DNA from: Billgrantia endophytica
Lineage (GTDB): Bacteria > Pseudomonadota > Gammaproteobacteria > Pseudomonadales > Halomonadaceae
NCBI RefSeq assembly: GCF_002879615.1
Contig: NZ_PNRF01000023.1
Location: forward strand, 46,944 to 110,943
Direction: 5' to 3'
Length of the DNA stretch: 64,000 nt
Made by a program: the position numbers and the translations under genes. The notes under the pieces are model-generated. The model saw only the letters and a list, made by a program, of their open reading frames with translations. It ran no database searches and was not told the origin of the DNA. How positions within the stretch are numbered: position 1 is the stretch's first letter; the number at the start of each line of letters is the position of its first letter. Below are positions 38,630 through 50,959 of this stretch, piece after piece.

Positions 38630-39499
38630 ATGCTGGATCATGCAATCCCCCCTTCGGCCGACCCCCCTGCGGCGGAAGGCACCCATGGCCTGCCGGGATT
38701 CGGCCAGTTGGCGGGTATCGGAGCCCTGCTGCTGTGCGCCGCCTGGCCACTTCAGGCACAAGAGCCCGCCGACAGCACACGGCTCTCCGAGCTCTGGCTG
38801 GAACGGGCCCTGCCCGATCAGCCGGCCTACAGCTACTACCTGCGTGAACAGCATATTGCCCCCCAGCGTCGGCAGGGAGTGAGGCTACAGGAAGAGCTCA
38901 CCACCCTGATCGACCATCTCACGCTTGCCGGACATCGGCATGCTGCCCGGGGCCTGGGCAATTGGCGCGAACAGATTGGCAACCAGATCAAGGCAGGTAG
39001 CCGCACTCCGGCGAGAGCCGACCTTACCGCCCTGCTTGCCGCGCCAAGGCAAGATCCACCGTTGTCGGCACTGGCTGAAGCGGGCGAATGCTCGCTGACT
39101 GACTGGATCGAGCTGTGGAGCTTCGGCGGAGTGACGCGCCAGCCATGGACCGTCGGCATGTCACTGAACGGCCTGTTGCGCGAACAGCCACGCGACCACT
39201 GGCAGGCAGCGGATACCGCCTGGATCATCTCCCCCCAGAATGCCCCGCGCCAGGTCGGAACAGGTGCCTGGAACGCCAATGACAGCGCCCTGGTGCCCGG
39301 CACCCGAGTCGTCCTGGCGCTGCCGGAGCAGGTACAGGAGGCCGACTGGGTCAATCGCGCCCTGCCGGATTTTCTGTCGACTCGGCTACCCGGGGATGAC
39401 TGCCGGCGCATTCCGCTTCCCGCCGACACCCGCAACGCTTCCGAGCAGGACCAACCGCTGCCCGGCCATGGCCTCGGCCAGGCAGGCACGGCATCATGA
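38630..39499 (+). CDS. GfcC/YjbG-family periplasmic polysaccharide protein
   Basis: 289 residues with a likely signal peptide ending LCAAWPLQAQ. RLSELWLERALPDQPAYSYYL, LQEELTTLIDHL and a C-terminal VVLALPEQVQEADWVNRALPDFLSTRLP segment suit GfcC, a periplasmic protein with ubiquitin-like folds resembling part of Wza. It should work with the YjbH-like protein encoded next (ATGA overlap at 39496). The signal peptide begins some 25 residues in, so the true start could be downstream of 38630, though no better ATG is obvious. Confidence 0.72.
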   Translation: MLDHAIPPSADPPAAEGTHGLPGFGQLAGIGALLLCAAWPLQAQEPADSTRLSELWLERALPDQPAYSYYLREQHIAPQRRQGVRLQEELTTLIDHLTLAGHRHAARGLGNWREQIGNQIKAGSRTPARADLTALLAAPRQDPPLSALAEAGECSLTDWIELWSFGGVTRQPWTVGMSLNGLLREQPRDHWQAADTAWIISPQNAPRQVGTGAWNANDSALVPGTRVVLALPEQVQEADWVNRALPDFLSTRLPGDDCRRIPLPADTRNASEQDQPLPGHGLGQAGTAS

Positions 39500-41610
39500 C
39501 CAGCCGCCGAATGCCCTATGGGCGACTCACGCCACTGGCTCTTGCCATTGGTCTTGCCATGACCCCGATCGCCCAGGCCGGGGCCCGGGACGTACGTCTT
39601 GGACAGGGCGAAAGCGACTTCGGCGGCAAGGGCTTGATGCAGACGCCGTCGGCACGCATGGCACCGTTGGGAAACTTCGCATTCTCCGCGTCACGCACGG
39701 CGCCCTATCGCCGCTACAACCTGTTCTTCCAGCCAACGGAATGGCTGGAAGCGGGCTTTCGCTACGTCGAGGTGGAGAACCGCCAGTACCTGGCCGCCAC
39801 CCGCGATCGCAACAATCTGGACAAGGGGATCGATATCAAGCTGCGCCTGCGCGAGGAGAGCCGTTACTGGCCCCAGGTTGCGGTAGGGGCGCGCGACATG
39901 GGCGGTACCGGCCTGTTCGGCGCCGAATACCTGGTCGCCAGCAAACGCTGGCACGACGTCGATTTCACCTTGGGTATCGGCTGGGGGTATCTGGGCAATC
40001 AGGAGGATTTCACCAATCCGCTCACACACCTCGACGACCGTTTCGAACGCCGCACCGGCTTCAGCCCCGGCGACGATGGCGGCGACCTCAACCTGGACAG
40101 CCTTTTCAGCGGCCGAGCGGCCGTGTTTGGCGGCATCGAATACCAGACGCCCTGGGATCCGCTGATCCTACAGGTGGAGCTGGAGGGCAACGACTACCAG
40201 CACGAGCCACAGCGCAACCACCAGAATCAGGATTCCCGGTTGAATGTCGGCGCCCGATACCGGCTGACCGACGGCATCGAACTCAAGGCTGGCTGGCAGC
40301 GCGGCGATACCGCCATGGTGGGGGTATCGTTTTCCACCAACCTGGCCACGCTGTCCCAGGCCAAGCGAGACCCGCAGCCGATGCCGGCCAGAGACGCACC
40401 GGCCGAGCACACCGGCGACTGGCAGGCGCTCAGCCAGGAGCTCGATGGGAATGCCGGCATTGCCGTCCGACGACTGCGTCAGAGTGGCAACACCGTCACC
40501 ATCGAGGGCGAACCCAGCCGTTACCGCTCGCTCGCCGACAGCGAACAACGAGCGGGGCGCCTCTTGCACAATCACCTGGATGGTGACGTCGAGACATTCC
40601 GGTTTCGCTGGCAGGAGCGAGGCCTGGAACTGCGGGAGAGCGTCCATGAACGCGACGCCCTGGTCGCCGCGACCCACTCCGCCGACGACGTTCCGCTTCA
40701 CCGGCACGGCCTCTATGCCCATGGTGCCTTTCAGCCAGCCGAGGGAGACATACTCTACGAGAGCGACCCCCGAGGCTTCAGCTACAACCTGGAACCGGTG
40801 CTGGAGCAGAATTTCGGTGGACCGGATGGCTACCTGTACCGACTGTCGGCGAACCTCGACAGCGAATATCGCCTCGGAGCCAACAGCTGGCTATCGGCGA
40901 CGCTGACCTACACCGTGGACGACAACCTGGACAAGTACCGCTATATCGGCCCTTCCGACCTGCCCCGGGTTCGCACCCATATCGGCGACTACCTGGCTGA
41001 AACCGATCTTGGCATCAGTAACCTGCAATACACCCATACCACGCGCCTCAGCAACGACTGGTACGCCATGGGATATGGCGGGCTGCTGGAAACCATGTAC
41101 GCCGGGGCCGGCGGCGAATTGCTCTATCGCCCCTTCAACAGCGACGTGGCGATTGGAGTCGACATGAACTGGGTCAGGCAGCGTGATTTCGATCAGCGTT
41201 TCGAGATGCGGGACTACAGCACCTGGACCGGCCACCTGACCGGCTACTGGCAGACCGATTTCGAAGACGTACTGGCAAAGGTCAGCATAGGCCGCTACCT
41301 GGCCGGCGACATCGGCATGACCTTCGATGTATCGCGAGAGTTCGACTCAGGGGTACGCCTGGGGGGCTGGGCCACGTTCACCGACGCCGGCGACGACTTC
41401 GGTGAAGGCAGTTTCGACAAGGGCATCTACGTATCGCTGCCATTCGATGCCTTCTTCGTCCGCTCGACACGACAGCGCGCCCAGCTGGCCTGGCGGCCTC
41501 TGACCCGCGACGGCGGCGCGCAGCTGGCACGCAGAACCACCCTGTACGACCTGACCGAGGAGCGGCAGATGGGGCGTTACTGGGAGGATTACGACGATGC
41601 CATGCGATAG
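39496..41610 (+). CDS. yjbH: YjbH/GfcD-family outer-membrane protein
   Basis: 704 residues. A signal peptide (LTPLALAIGLAMTPIAQA) precedes the YjbH signature GGKGLMQTPSARMAPLGNFAFSAS with PYRRYNLFFQPTEWLEAGFRY. The rest alternates amphipathic beta strands, and the C-terminal half (YLYRLSANLDSEYRLG, DIGMTFDVSREFDSGVRLGGWATFTD, GIYVSLPFDAFF) looks like a second barrel-like repeat. YjbH/GfcD proteins are outer-membrane partners for polysaccharide export. It is last in the operon and runs toward gcvT. Confidence 0.85.
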   Translation: MTSRRMPYGRLTPLALAIGLAMTPIAQAGARDVRLGQGESDFGGKGLMQTPSARMAPLGNFAFSASRTAPYRRYNLFFQPTEWLEAGFRYVEVENRQYLAATRDRNNLDKGIDIKLRLREESRYWPQVAVGARDMGGTGLFGAEYLVASKRWHDVDFTLGIGWGYLGNQEDFTNPLTHLDDRFERRTGFSPGDDGGDLNLDSLFSGRAAVFGGIEYQTPWDPLILQVELEGNDYQHEPQRNHQNQDSRLNVGARYRLTDGIELKAGWQRGDTAMVGVSFSTNLATLSQAKRDPQPMPARDAPAEHTGDWQALSQELDGNAGIAVRRLRQSGNTVTIEGEPSRYRSLADSEQRAGRLLHNHLDGDVETFRFRWQERGLELRESVHERDALVAATHSADDVPLHRHGLYAHGAFQPAEGDILYESDPRGFSYNLEPVLEQNFGGPDGYLYRLSANLDSEYRLGANSWLSATLTYTVDDNLDKYRYIGPSDLPRVRTHIGDYLAETDLGISNLQYTHTTRLSNDWYAMGYGGLLETMYAGAGGELLYRPFNSDVAIGVDMNWVRQRDFDQRFEMRDYSTWTGHLTGYWQTDFEDVLAKVSIGRYLAGDIGMTFDVSREFDSGVRLGGWATFTDAGDDFGEGSFDKGIYVSLPFDAFFVRSTRQRAQLAWRPLTRDGGAQLARRTTLYDLTEERQMGRYWEDYDDAMR

Positions 41611-41635
41611 GTGACCAATGCTGCGGCAAACCCGG

Positions 41636-41677
41636 GCGCCTGACGGCGCCAGTCGCGATGGGGACCAGCGCTCCAAC
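41636..41677. repeat. Interspersed GC-rich repeat copy
   Basis: A 25-base block here is identical to 63916-63940, and the following CAGCGCTCCAAC also matches. It includes the self-complementary GGCGCC-TGAC-GGCGCC. It sits between convergent yjbH and gcvT. Confidence 0.7.
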
Positions 41678-41712
41678 CACGATAGATAACGGTATAAATA
41701 ATAAAAGGTGTC

Positions 41713-42825
41713 TCAACCCCGATGATAACCCGGCACCACGAACGGCATCTTGCTGACCACCATCGGCAGCCGCTTGCCGCGCACTTCCGCGTACACCGTG
41801 GTACCAATCTCGGCATACTCGATCATGACATAGCCCATGGCAACCGGCTTGCCGACGCTGGGGCCGAAGCCACCCGAGGTCACCTTGCCAATCGACTTGT
41901 CATCGTCGCTGAACAGCTCCGCCCCCTCACGAACCGGCGCGCGACCTTCACCAAGCAGGCCGATACGCTTGCGCGGGTGATCCTTGATTTCCACCTGGTG
42001 GAGGATGAGATCCGCACCGGGAAACCCCGCGGCTCGCTCTCCCCCGCGCCGGCGAGGCTTGCCGATTGCCCAGATCAGTCCGGCCTCGACGGGGGTCGTC
42101 TCGATGTCGATATCATGGCCATAGAGACACAATCCCGCTTCCAGTCGCAGGGAGTCCCTCGCCCCCAGGCCTATTGCCTCCACTTCCCCCTCGGCCAACA
42201 GGCGACGTGCCAGAGTCTCGGCCTGTTCAGCCGGCACGGATATCTCGAAACCATCCTCGCCGGTATATCCGCTGCGGCTCACCCACACCTCGATGCCATC
42301 GATAGTGAACTCGCCCTGCTGCATGAATACCATGTCGCAGGCCGCTGGACAGAAACGCCGCATGACGGCCGCCGCCTCCGGCCCCTGCAAGGCCAGCAGA
42401 CCTCGATCGAGCAGTTCGGCGTGATGGTCCGCATCCAGTCCGGTCTCCAACAGAGCGAGATCCTGGTCCTTGCAGGCGGCGTTCACCACCAGGAACAGAT
42501 GGTCACCGACATTGGCCACCATGAGATCGTCGAGAATCCCGCCATCCTGACCGGTGAACAGGGCGTAACGCTGCATGCCCCGGGGAAGACCGACGATATC
42601 CGCACACACCAGCGTCTCCAATGACTCGGCAGGACGTGGCCCATGCAACAGGATCTGCCCCATGTGCGAGACGTCGAACAAGCCGCAAGCTGCCCGGGTA
42701 TGCTCATGCTCCTTCTTGACGCCCAGCGGATACTGCACGGGCATGTCGTAGCCGGCAAAGGGCACCATCTTGCCACCCAGCTCCAGGTGCAGGTCATGCA
42801 GCGGGGTGTGCTTGAGTTCGCTCAT
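41713..42825 (-). CDS. gcvT: Glycine cleavage system T protein (aminomethyltransferase)
   Basis: 370 residues. LGGKMVPFAGYDMPVQY at the N-terminus, FDVSHMGQILL, SRSGYTGEDGFEI and LGARDSLRLEAGLCLYGHDI are T-protein motifs; the last includes folate-site residues. It moves the aminomethyl group from GcvH to tetrahydrofolate, releasing ammonia. GAGG lies 8 bases before the ATG. The gene is split from gcvH-gcvP by the symporter gene and lies on the opposite strand, so the T, H and P proteins come from at least two transcripts. Confidence 0.93.
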   Translation of the reverse strand: MSELKHTPLHDLHLELGGKMVPFAGYDMPVQYPLGVKKEHEHTRAACGLFDVSHMGQILLHGPRPAESLETLVCADIVGLPRGMQRYALFTGQDGGILDDLMVANVGDHLFLVVNAACKDQDLALLETGLDADHHAELLDRGLLALQGPEAAAVMRRFCPAACDMVFMQQGEFTIDGIEVWVSRSGYTGEDGFEISVPAEQAETLARRLLAEGEVEAIGLGARDSLRLEAGLCLYGHDIDIETTPVEAGLIWAIGKPRRRGGERAAGFPGADLILHQVEIKDHPRKRIGLLGEGRAPVREGAELFSDDDKSIGKVTSGGFGPSVGKPVAMGYVMIEYAEIGTTVYAEVRGKRLPMVVSKMPFVVPGYHRG

Positions 42826-42907
42826 GTCGAAAACCTCTTGTCAGGTATGGGATATCGCGGGAATGAAATGGAATTGGTATGGCAACGGTTGCTGCGCTGG
42901 CCATGCA

Positions 42908-42934
42908 GGGGGGCGGCCGTCCAGGGCGCCCCCC
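42908..42934 (-). terminator. Probable terminator hairpin after the symporter gene
   Basis: GGGGGGCG (42908-42915) pairs with CGCCCCCC (42927-42934) around an 11-base loop, 20 bases past the symporter stop. There is no T-run, so it could also only attenuate transcription into gcvT. Confidence 0.4.
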
Positions 42935-42953
42935 GTCTCGTCATGAGTTGACG

Positions 42954-44360
42954 TCAATCACGGTGATGCATGATATCTTCGCCTGGCAACACCTCCTTGC
43001 CATCGAAGTAATCCTTGGTCAGCTTGAACACGACTGGCGAGAGCAGTGCCAGGGCGATGAGATTGGGAATAGCCATCATGGCGTTGAAGGTATCTGCCAT
43101 CAGCCAGATGAAGCCCAACTGGGCCATCGCCCCCAGCGGAATGGCCAGCACAAACAGCACGCGGTAGAGCATGATCGAGCGAGTCCCGAACAGGAACTGG
43201 AAGCACTTCTCGCCGTAGAACGACCAGCCAAGGAGTGTCGTGAAGGCGAACACCGCCAATGCCAGTGAAACGATCTGGTTGCCATAGCCGGGCAGCGCGG
43301 CATCGAAGGAGAGTGCCGTCAATGTCGCACCCTGCTCGCCATCGATCCATACCGTAGAGGTCAGAATGACCAGGGCGGTGATGGAGCAGACGACAATGGT
43401 GTCGATAAAGGTGCCGAGCATGGCAATCAGGCCCTGGCGCACCGGATTGCGGGTCTTGGCCGCGGCGTGGGCGATGGGCGAACTGCCTAGCCCCGCCTCG
43501 TTGGAGAAGATGCCCCGGGCCACACCGAAACGAATGGCAGCCATCACCGCCGCCCCGGCGAAACCACCCATGGCGGCATGGGGGTTGAAAGCGTAATAGA
43601 AGATCAGCCTGAAGGCGTCACCGATCTGGCTGGCATTGACGAACAGCACCATGAGCCCGGCGACCACGTAGAGGATGCCCATGATCGGCACCAGCTTGCC
43701 GGCCACCTTGGCAATGCGCTTGATGCCGCCCAGAATCACGGCCCCGGCGAGCACCATCAGTACCACACCGGTCAGCCAATGGGGAATGTCGAATGTCGAG
43801 TTGAGCGCATCGGCCACGGAGTTCGACTGCACGGTATTGCCGATACCGAAGGCCGCTATGGCACCGAAGAAGGCGAACATGCCACCGAGCCAGAGCCACT
43901 TCTTGCCCAGACCGTTCTTGATGTAGAACATCGGTCCACCGATGTGATAACCGGTGCTATCGATTTCGCGATAGCGAACGGCCAGAAGCGCTTCGGCGAA
44001 CTTGGTCGCCATCCCGACCAGCGCAGTGAACCACATCCAGAAAACCGCGCCTGGCCCGCCCAATGCGATGGCCGTAGCCACCCCGGCGATGTTACCCGTA
44101 CCGATGGTGGCGGAGAGCGCCGTCATCAGCGCATTGAAGGGCGAAATCTCCCCTTCGCCTTCCGCTTTCTTCTTCTCGCCCGGCACGGGCTTCGCGTCGC
44201 GTCCTTGCCACATCAACTTGAGACCGGTACCCAGCTTGCGTATGGGCATCAACTTCAGGCCCACCTGCAGATACAGGCCCACGCCAAGCAGCAGTATGAG
44301 CATCAACGGGCCCCAGACCACGCTGTTGATGGCAGTGAATATCGTTGTCAAGGTTTCCAC
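42954..44360 (-). CDS. Alanine/glycine:Na+ symporter (AGCS family)
   Basis: 468 residues with about ten to eleven membrane helices. Family motifs are clear: GTGNIAGVATAIALGGPGAVFWMW, STGYHIGGPMFYIKNGLG, RGIFSNEAGLGSSPIAHAAAKTRNPVRQGL. It should import glycine or alanine with Na+. A GTG start at 44360 is chosen since GAGGG lies 9 bases upstream; a longer reading from 44420 is less likely. Position between gcvT and gcvH suggests glycine as substrate, feeding the cleavage system. Confidence 0.88.
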   Translation of the reverse strand: METLTTIFTAINSVVWGPLMLILLLGVGLYLQVGLKLMPIRKLGTGLKLMWQGRDAKPVPGEKKKAEGEGEISPFNALMTALSATIGTGNIAGVATAIALGGPGAVFWMWFTALVGMATKFAEALLAVRYREIDSTGYHIGGPMFYIKNGLGKKWLWLGGMFAFFGAIAAFGIGNTVQSNSVADALNSTFDIPHWLTGVVLMVLAGAVILGGIKRIAKVAGKLVPIMGILYVVAGLMVLFVNASQIGDAFRLIFYYAFNPHAAMGGFAGAAVMAAIRFGVARGIFSNEAGLGSSPIAHAAAKTRNPVRQGLIAMLGTFIDTIVVCSITALVILTSTVWIDGEQGATLTALSFDAALPGYGNQIVSLALAVFAFTTLLGWSFYGEKCFQFLFGTRSIMLYRVLFVLAIPLGAMAQLGFIWLMADTFNAMMAIPNLIALALLSPVVFKLTKDYFDGKEVLPGEDIMHHRD

Positions 44361-44991
44361 GAACGTTTCCCTCTGTCGTATGGATTTGTTGTTCCGTCTA
44401 GCGCGTTGCTCCCAGGTCAAGGTGCAGCCAGCCTCGGCAAGGCAATCGTCATGCCACAGCGCGTCATCATCGAGCGATCAACAGTACAAACCGGCGTACC
44501 ATAGCGGAATTCACCAGGAAGACACCACCCTTTCGAATTGCCTTCTGTTCGCTGAATCGTCTGCCCACCGAATCTTCCCGCATGGGCTGCAAGCGTAACG
44601 CCTGTTTCCTATTGGAAACAATCATCACGTTCGACTCCCGCCACCGGCGTCTGCCATCCCCTGATCGGTTCACCCGAGGTCGCGCAAGGACACGAACCAC
44701 GAATTCAGACTAGTGACCTCCGTCAACGCTGTCGAATCGAGTTTTTCGCATTGTCAAGCACCTGAAAAAACGGCCGGCCAAGGCAAAGCGTGGGCATAGG
44801 CGCCCTGCCTGGAGCGTGACGCTCGAGCCCGTTTGCAAGCTCACTGGACGCTAGCCAACGGTAGAGCCACCCTGAAGAGGCCGGCCTCCGGGGCCGCCCT
44901 GAAATAATGTGCTTCGTGCGGACTCGCCAAACGCCATCAATGGCGTTAGCATTTGTTCGGTCAGAAAACCTTTTTCGTATAGGAAATCATC
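44361..44991. promoter_or_regulatory. Divergent intergenic region between the symporter and gcvH
   Basis: 631 bp. I see no credible gene: the only reading frames are short and basic. There is no recognisable glycine riboswitch (the conserved CTCTCAGGCA-type cores are absent on both strands). A palindrome at 44930-44947 lies 44 bp before gcvH, and gcvH has AGGA 7 bases before its ATG. Confidence 0.5.
44930..44947. promoter_or_regulatory. Operator-like palindrome upstream of gcvH
   Basis: AACGCCAT (44930-44937) and ATGGCGTT (44940-44947) form a perfect inverted repeat with a two-base gap, 44 bp before the gcvH start codon. The size and symmetry suit a dimeric repressor or activator. Confidence 0.4.
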
Positions 44992-45384
44992 ATGAGCTCG
45001 ATTCCGGCCAATCTACGCTACAACGACAGCCACGAATGGGTGCTGGACAACGGGGATGGCACCGTCACCATCGGCATTACCGACCACGCCCAGGAGGCGC
45101 TCGGGGACGTGGTGTTCGTGGAGCTACCCGAGATAGGACGTACGCTGGCGAAAGGCGATGAATTCGGCGTGATCGAATCCGTGAAGGCTGCTTCCGACCT
45201 CTATGCCCCGGTAGCCGGTGACGTCGTCGAAGTGAACGAGGCACTGGAAGATGCGCCGGAAACCGTCAATGAAGCCCCTTATGAAGACGGCTGGATCATG
45301 AAGGTCCGCATCGAGGATGCCGCCAGCCTGGAAACCCTGCTGGATGCCGATGCCTACCAGGCCATTGCCGACGCTGACGCCTGA
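44992..45384 (+). CDS. gcvH: Glycine cleavage system H protein
   Basis: 130 residues. Hallmarks are YNDSHEWVLDNGDGTVTIGITDHAQEALGDVVFVELPEIG and the lipoylation site lysine in GVIESVKAASDLYAPVAG, with a C-terminal APYEDGWIMKV. The lipoyl arm shuttles the aminomethyl group between GcvP and GcvT. AGGA lies 7 bases before the ATG. It is followed after 69 bp by gcvP. Confidence 0.94.
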   Translation: MSSIPANLRYNDSHEWVLDNGDGTVTIGITDHAQEALGDVVFVELPEIGRTLAKGDEFGVIESVKAASDLYAPVAGDVVEVNEALEDAPETVNEAPYEDGWIMKVRIEDAASLETLLDADAYQAIADADA

Positions 45385-45453
45385 TTCCACGCAGCGTCTC
45401 GCCCCCGGTCATGATGACCGGGTTTTCTTCACGTTTATTTGACAGGGTGCTCC

Positions 45454-48348
<2,895 letters not shown>

Positions 48349-48380
48349 ACCGGCTCGAAGCGGGTTAACGGCGCCACATG

Positions 48381-48408
48381 CATTCGCCCCGCCATGGCGG
48401 GGCGAATG
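48381..48408. terminator. Perfect palindromic terminator between gcvP and a LysR gene
   Basis: The 13-base arm at 48381-48393 (CATTCGCCCCGCC) is perfectly complementary to 48396-48408 around AT. It lies between convergent genes and can act on both strands; no long T-run follows. Confidence 0.6.
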
Positions 48409-48440
48409 TATTGGGGCATGGTCGTGGCCAGGCGCCCGCG

Positions 48441-49355
48441 TCAGGGATTCGGCGCCGCCTCCCCATGGCCGAAGCGTTCCCGCAGCCGCTGCTCCCGGAA
48501 GCCATCCAGCAGGCGCTCGTAGCGGCGCGGTACTCGGGCACTCGCCCTGGTGACCAGATGCAAGGACTCGTATTCCACCACCGGCAGGTCGAGCTCCCTC
48601 ACCTGACGCTGCCAGGGCGAGGTTTCCAGCACCAGTCGCGACACCACCGTAAAGCCCAGGCCGCGCGCCACGGCATCCAGCACCATGGCGACCTCGTTGG
48701 TGAAGCCCTGGCGGCGAAACTGGCTCATGGAACGAAACTCGTCCGGAAAGTTGCTGCGAAGCAGCGATCCGGCGTGGTTGACGCCATCGGAGTAGTTGAT
48801 GAAGCCAATGCCCATCAGTTCCGTCAGCGTCGTGCCGGCAAAATCGGCCGGCACGACCAGGCAAAGCGGCTCCTGGTGCCATGCCTGGCAGTTCAGGTCC
48901 GAATGACGAACGGCTTCGGTCACGATGCCCAGATCGTGACGCCCTGCCAGTACGTCGGCAATGATCTCCTGGCTGAAGGCGAAGCTGTAGCTCACCGTCA
49001 GGCCGGGATACATCTGCTGCTGGCCCAGGATATACGGATAGAACATCAACCCCACGCTACCCGGGGAAGCGATACGACACTCACCCGTATCCAGCGCCTC
49101 GTCGTCGAGCGAGTGACGAAACTGCTCGTGCTCGGTGAAGAGTCGCAGGCCATAGTCATAGGCACGCCGACCCGCCTCGGTCAGGGTGAAGCGACGGCCC
49201 TGGCGTTCCAGCAAGGATTTATCGAGATACTGTTCCAGCTTGCGCACGTGCTGACTGACACCGGGCTGGGTCATCTCCAGGCACAGGGCAGTACGCGTGA
49301 AGCTTCCGGTTTCGACCAGGGTGATGAAGGTACGGAAGTACTGGGCATTGAACAT
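48441..49355 (-). CDS. LysR-family transcriptional regulator
   Basis: 304 residues. The winged helix-turn-helix is FNAQYFRTFITLVETGSFTRTALCLEMTQPGVSQHVRKLEQYL, followed by RQGRRFTLTEAG and a substrate-binding-like domain. The start at 49355 is set by domain completeness; the ribosome site is weak. It converges on gcvP and is divergent from ppnN (232 bp apart). Neither neighbour proves its target; the effector is unknown. Confidence 0.8.
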   Translation of the reverse strand: MFNAQYFRTFITLVETGSFTRTALCLEMTQPGVSQHVRKLEQYLDKSLLERQGRRFTLTEAGRRAYDYGLRLFTEHEQFRHSLDDEALDTGECRIASPGSVGLMFYPYILGQQQMYPGLTVSYSFAFSQEIIADVLAGRHDLGIVTEAVRHSDLNCQAWHQEPLCLVVPADFAGTTLTELMGIGFINYSDGVNHAGSLLRSNFPDEFRSMSQFRRQGFTNEVAMVLDAVARGLGFTVVSRLVLETSPWQRQVRELDLPVVEYESLHLVTRASARVPRRYERLLDGFREQRLRERFGHGEAAPNP

Positions 49356-49587
49356 GGCGCATCGCTTGCGGGATCGGCCGGGGCCGGATGAGGCCATTCT
49401 AGCAGCACGGACCACGCCGTGCAGCGCTGCGCCATGCCGCCCGGCATGGTAGCATCGCCCACATGACACACCGCGAGACCACACCCGATGCCCGACCCGT
49501 TCGCTCGCCACGCCATCACCCTGCATGACGCCTGGCACTCGTCAGCGCACCATACCGAATTGACCTGATCCGACAAGGAACGTTTCC

Positions 49588-50952
49588 ATGCCCGATACCC
49601 TCTCCAGTACCGTTTCACCGCTGGGCAGCCTGGAAGTGCTCTCCCAGCACGAAGTCAACCGCCTGCGCGATACCTCTCAGGCCGGCCTGCATGACTTGCT
49701 GCGCCGCTGTGCGCTGGCCGTCCTCAGTTCAGGCAACATGACGGATGACAGCCTGGTACTGATGGAAACCTACCATGACTTCGATATCGACGTGATCCAG
49801 CAGGATCGCGGCATACGCCTCAAGGTGACCAACGCACCGGCCGAAGCCTTCGTCGACGGCAAGATGATTCGCGGCATACGCGAACACCTTTCCTCGGTGT
49901 TGCGCGATATCGTCTATGTCTACAACGAGATCCAGCACCACGCGCGCTTCGACCTCACCACCGCCGAAGGTACCACCAATGCGGTGTTCCATATATTGCG
50001 CAAGGCCGGCACGCTGAAACCCGGTCGCGACCCCGGCATCGTCGTCTGCTGGGGCGGGCACTCGATCGCCCGTGAGGAATACGAGTACACCAAGGACGTG
50101 GGCTATCACCTCGGGCTGCGCGAGCTCGATATCTGTACCGGCTGCGGCCCCGGCGCCATGAAGGGGCCAATGAAGGGAGCCAACCTGGCCCATGCCAAGC
50201 AGCGGTTCAGTGACGGTCGCTATCTCGGCATATCCGAACCCGGCATCATTGCCGCCGAGGCCCCCAACCCGCTGGTCAACGAACTGGTGGTGATGCCCGA
50301 CATCGAAAAGCGCCTGGAAGCCTTCATCCGTCTCGGGCACGGCATCATCGTGTTTCCTGGCGGTGTCGGGACGGCAGAAGAGATCCTCTATCTGCTCGGC
50401 ATCCTGCTGCACCCGGACAACGCCGACATGGAAATGCCGGTGATCTTCACCGGCCCCGCCAGTGCCGCCAACTACTTCAAACGCATCGACGAATTCCTGC
50501 TCTATACCCTGGGCGAGCAGGTCCGCTCCAAGTACCGGGTCATCGTCGACGATCCCATCGAGGTCGCCCGCGCCATGCGCAAGGGCATCGATACCGTGAC
50601 CGGCTTCCGCCGCGCCCATCAGGATGCCTTCCACTACAACTGGCGACTGACGATCGCCCGAGACTTCCAGGAAACCTTCGAGCCCACCCATGCCGCCATG
50701 GCCGGCCTGGCGTTGCACCGGGACCAGCCTGTCCATGAGCTGGCCGCGAACCTCCGTCGGGCGTTCTCGGGCATCGTTGCCGGCAACGTCAAGGAGAATG
50801 GCATTCGCGCCATCGAAGCGCACGGCCCCTTCTCCCTGCACGCCGAGCCGGAACTGATGCACCGGCTGGACGACCTGCTGGGCTCCTTCGTTGCCCAGGG
50901 CAGGATGAAGCTGCCGGGGAGTGAATACGTGCCCTGCTACCGTCTGGTCTAA
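49588..50952 (+). CDS. ppnN: Pyrimidine/purine nucleotide 5'-monophosphate nucleosidase PpnN
   Basis: 454 residues, the full YgdH/PpnN length. The central Rossmann (LOG-like) domain has GIVVCWGGHSIAREEYEYTKDVGYHLGLRELDICTGCGPGAMKGPMKGA and the nucleotide-site signature VFPGGVGTAEEILYLL. N- and C-terminal extensions are as in E. coli PpnN, where they bind (p)ppGpp. It splits NMPs into base and ribose-5-phosphate and tunes growth in the stringent response. GGAACG precedes the ATG. Confidence 0.9.
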   Translation: MPDTLSSTVSPLGSLEVLSQHEVNRLRDTSQAGLHDLLRRCALAVLSSGNMTDDSLVLMETYHDFDIDVIQQDRGIRLKVTNAPAEAFVDGKMIRGIREHLSSVLRDIVYVYNEIQHHARFDLTTAEGTTNAVFHILRKAGTLKPGRDPGIVVCWGGHSIAREEYEYTKDVGYHLGLRELDICTGCGPGAMKGPMKGANLAHAKQRFSDGRYLGISEPGIIAAEAPNPLVNELVVMPDIEKRLEAFIRLGHGIIVFPGGVGTAEEILYLLGILLHPDNADMEMPVIFTGPASAANYFKRIDEFLLYTLGEQVRSKYRVIVDDPIEVARAMRKGIDTVTGFRRAHQDAFHYNWRLTIARDFQETFEPTHAAMAGLALHRDQPVHELAANLRRAFSGIVAGNVKENGIRAIEAHGPFSLHAEPELMHRLDDLLGSFVAQGRMKLPGSEYVPCYRLV

Positions 50953-50959
50953 CGCCGGG

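Noticed and set aside
44625..44650. tRNA T-arm-like GTTCGACTCCCGCC
   Set aside because: No complementary 5' half of the T stem, no acceptor stem or anticodon arm around it, so not a tRNA gene.
44467..44700. 77-codon basic frame between the symporter and gcvH
   Set aside because: Arg-rich, no ribosome site and no conserved motif; typical chance frame in GC-rich intergenic DNA.
44361..44991. Glycine riboswitch before the symporter or gcvH
   Set aside because: Expected from gene content, but none of the conserved aptamer cores could be found on either strand by eye.
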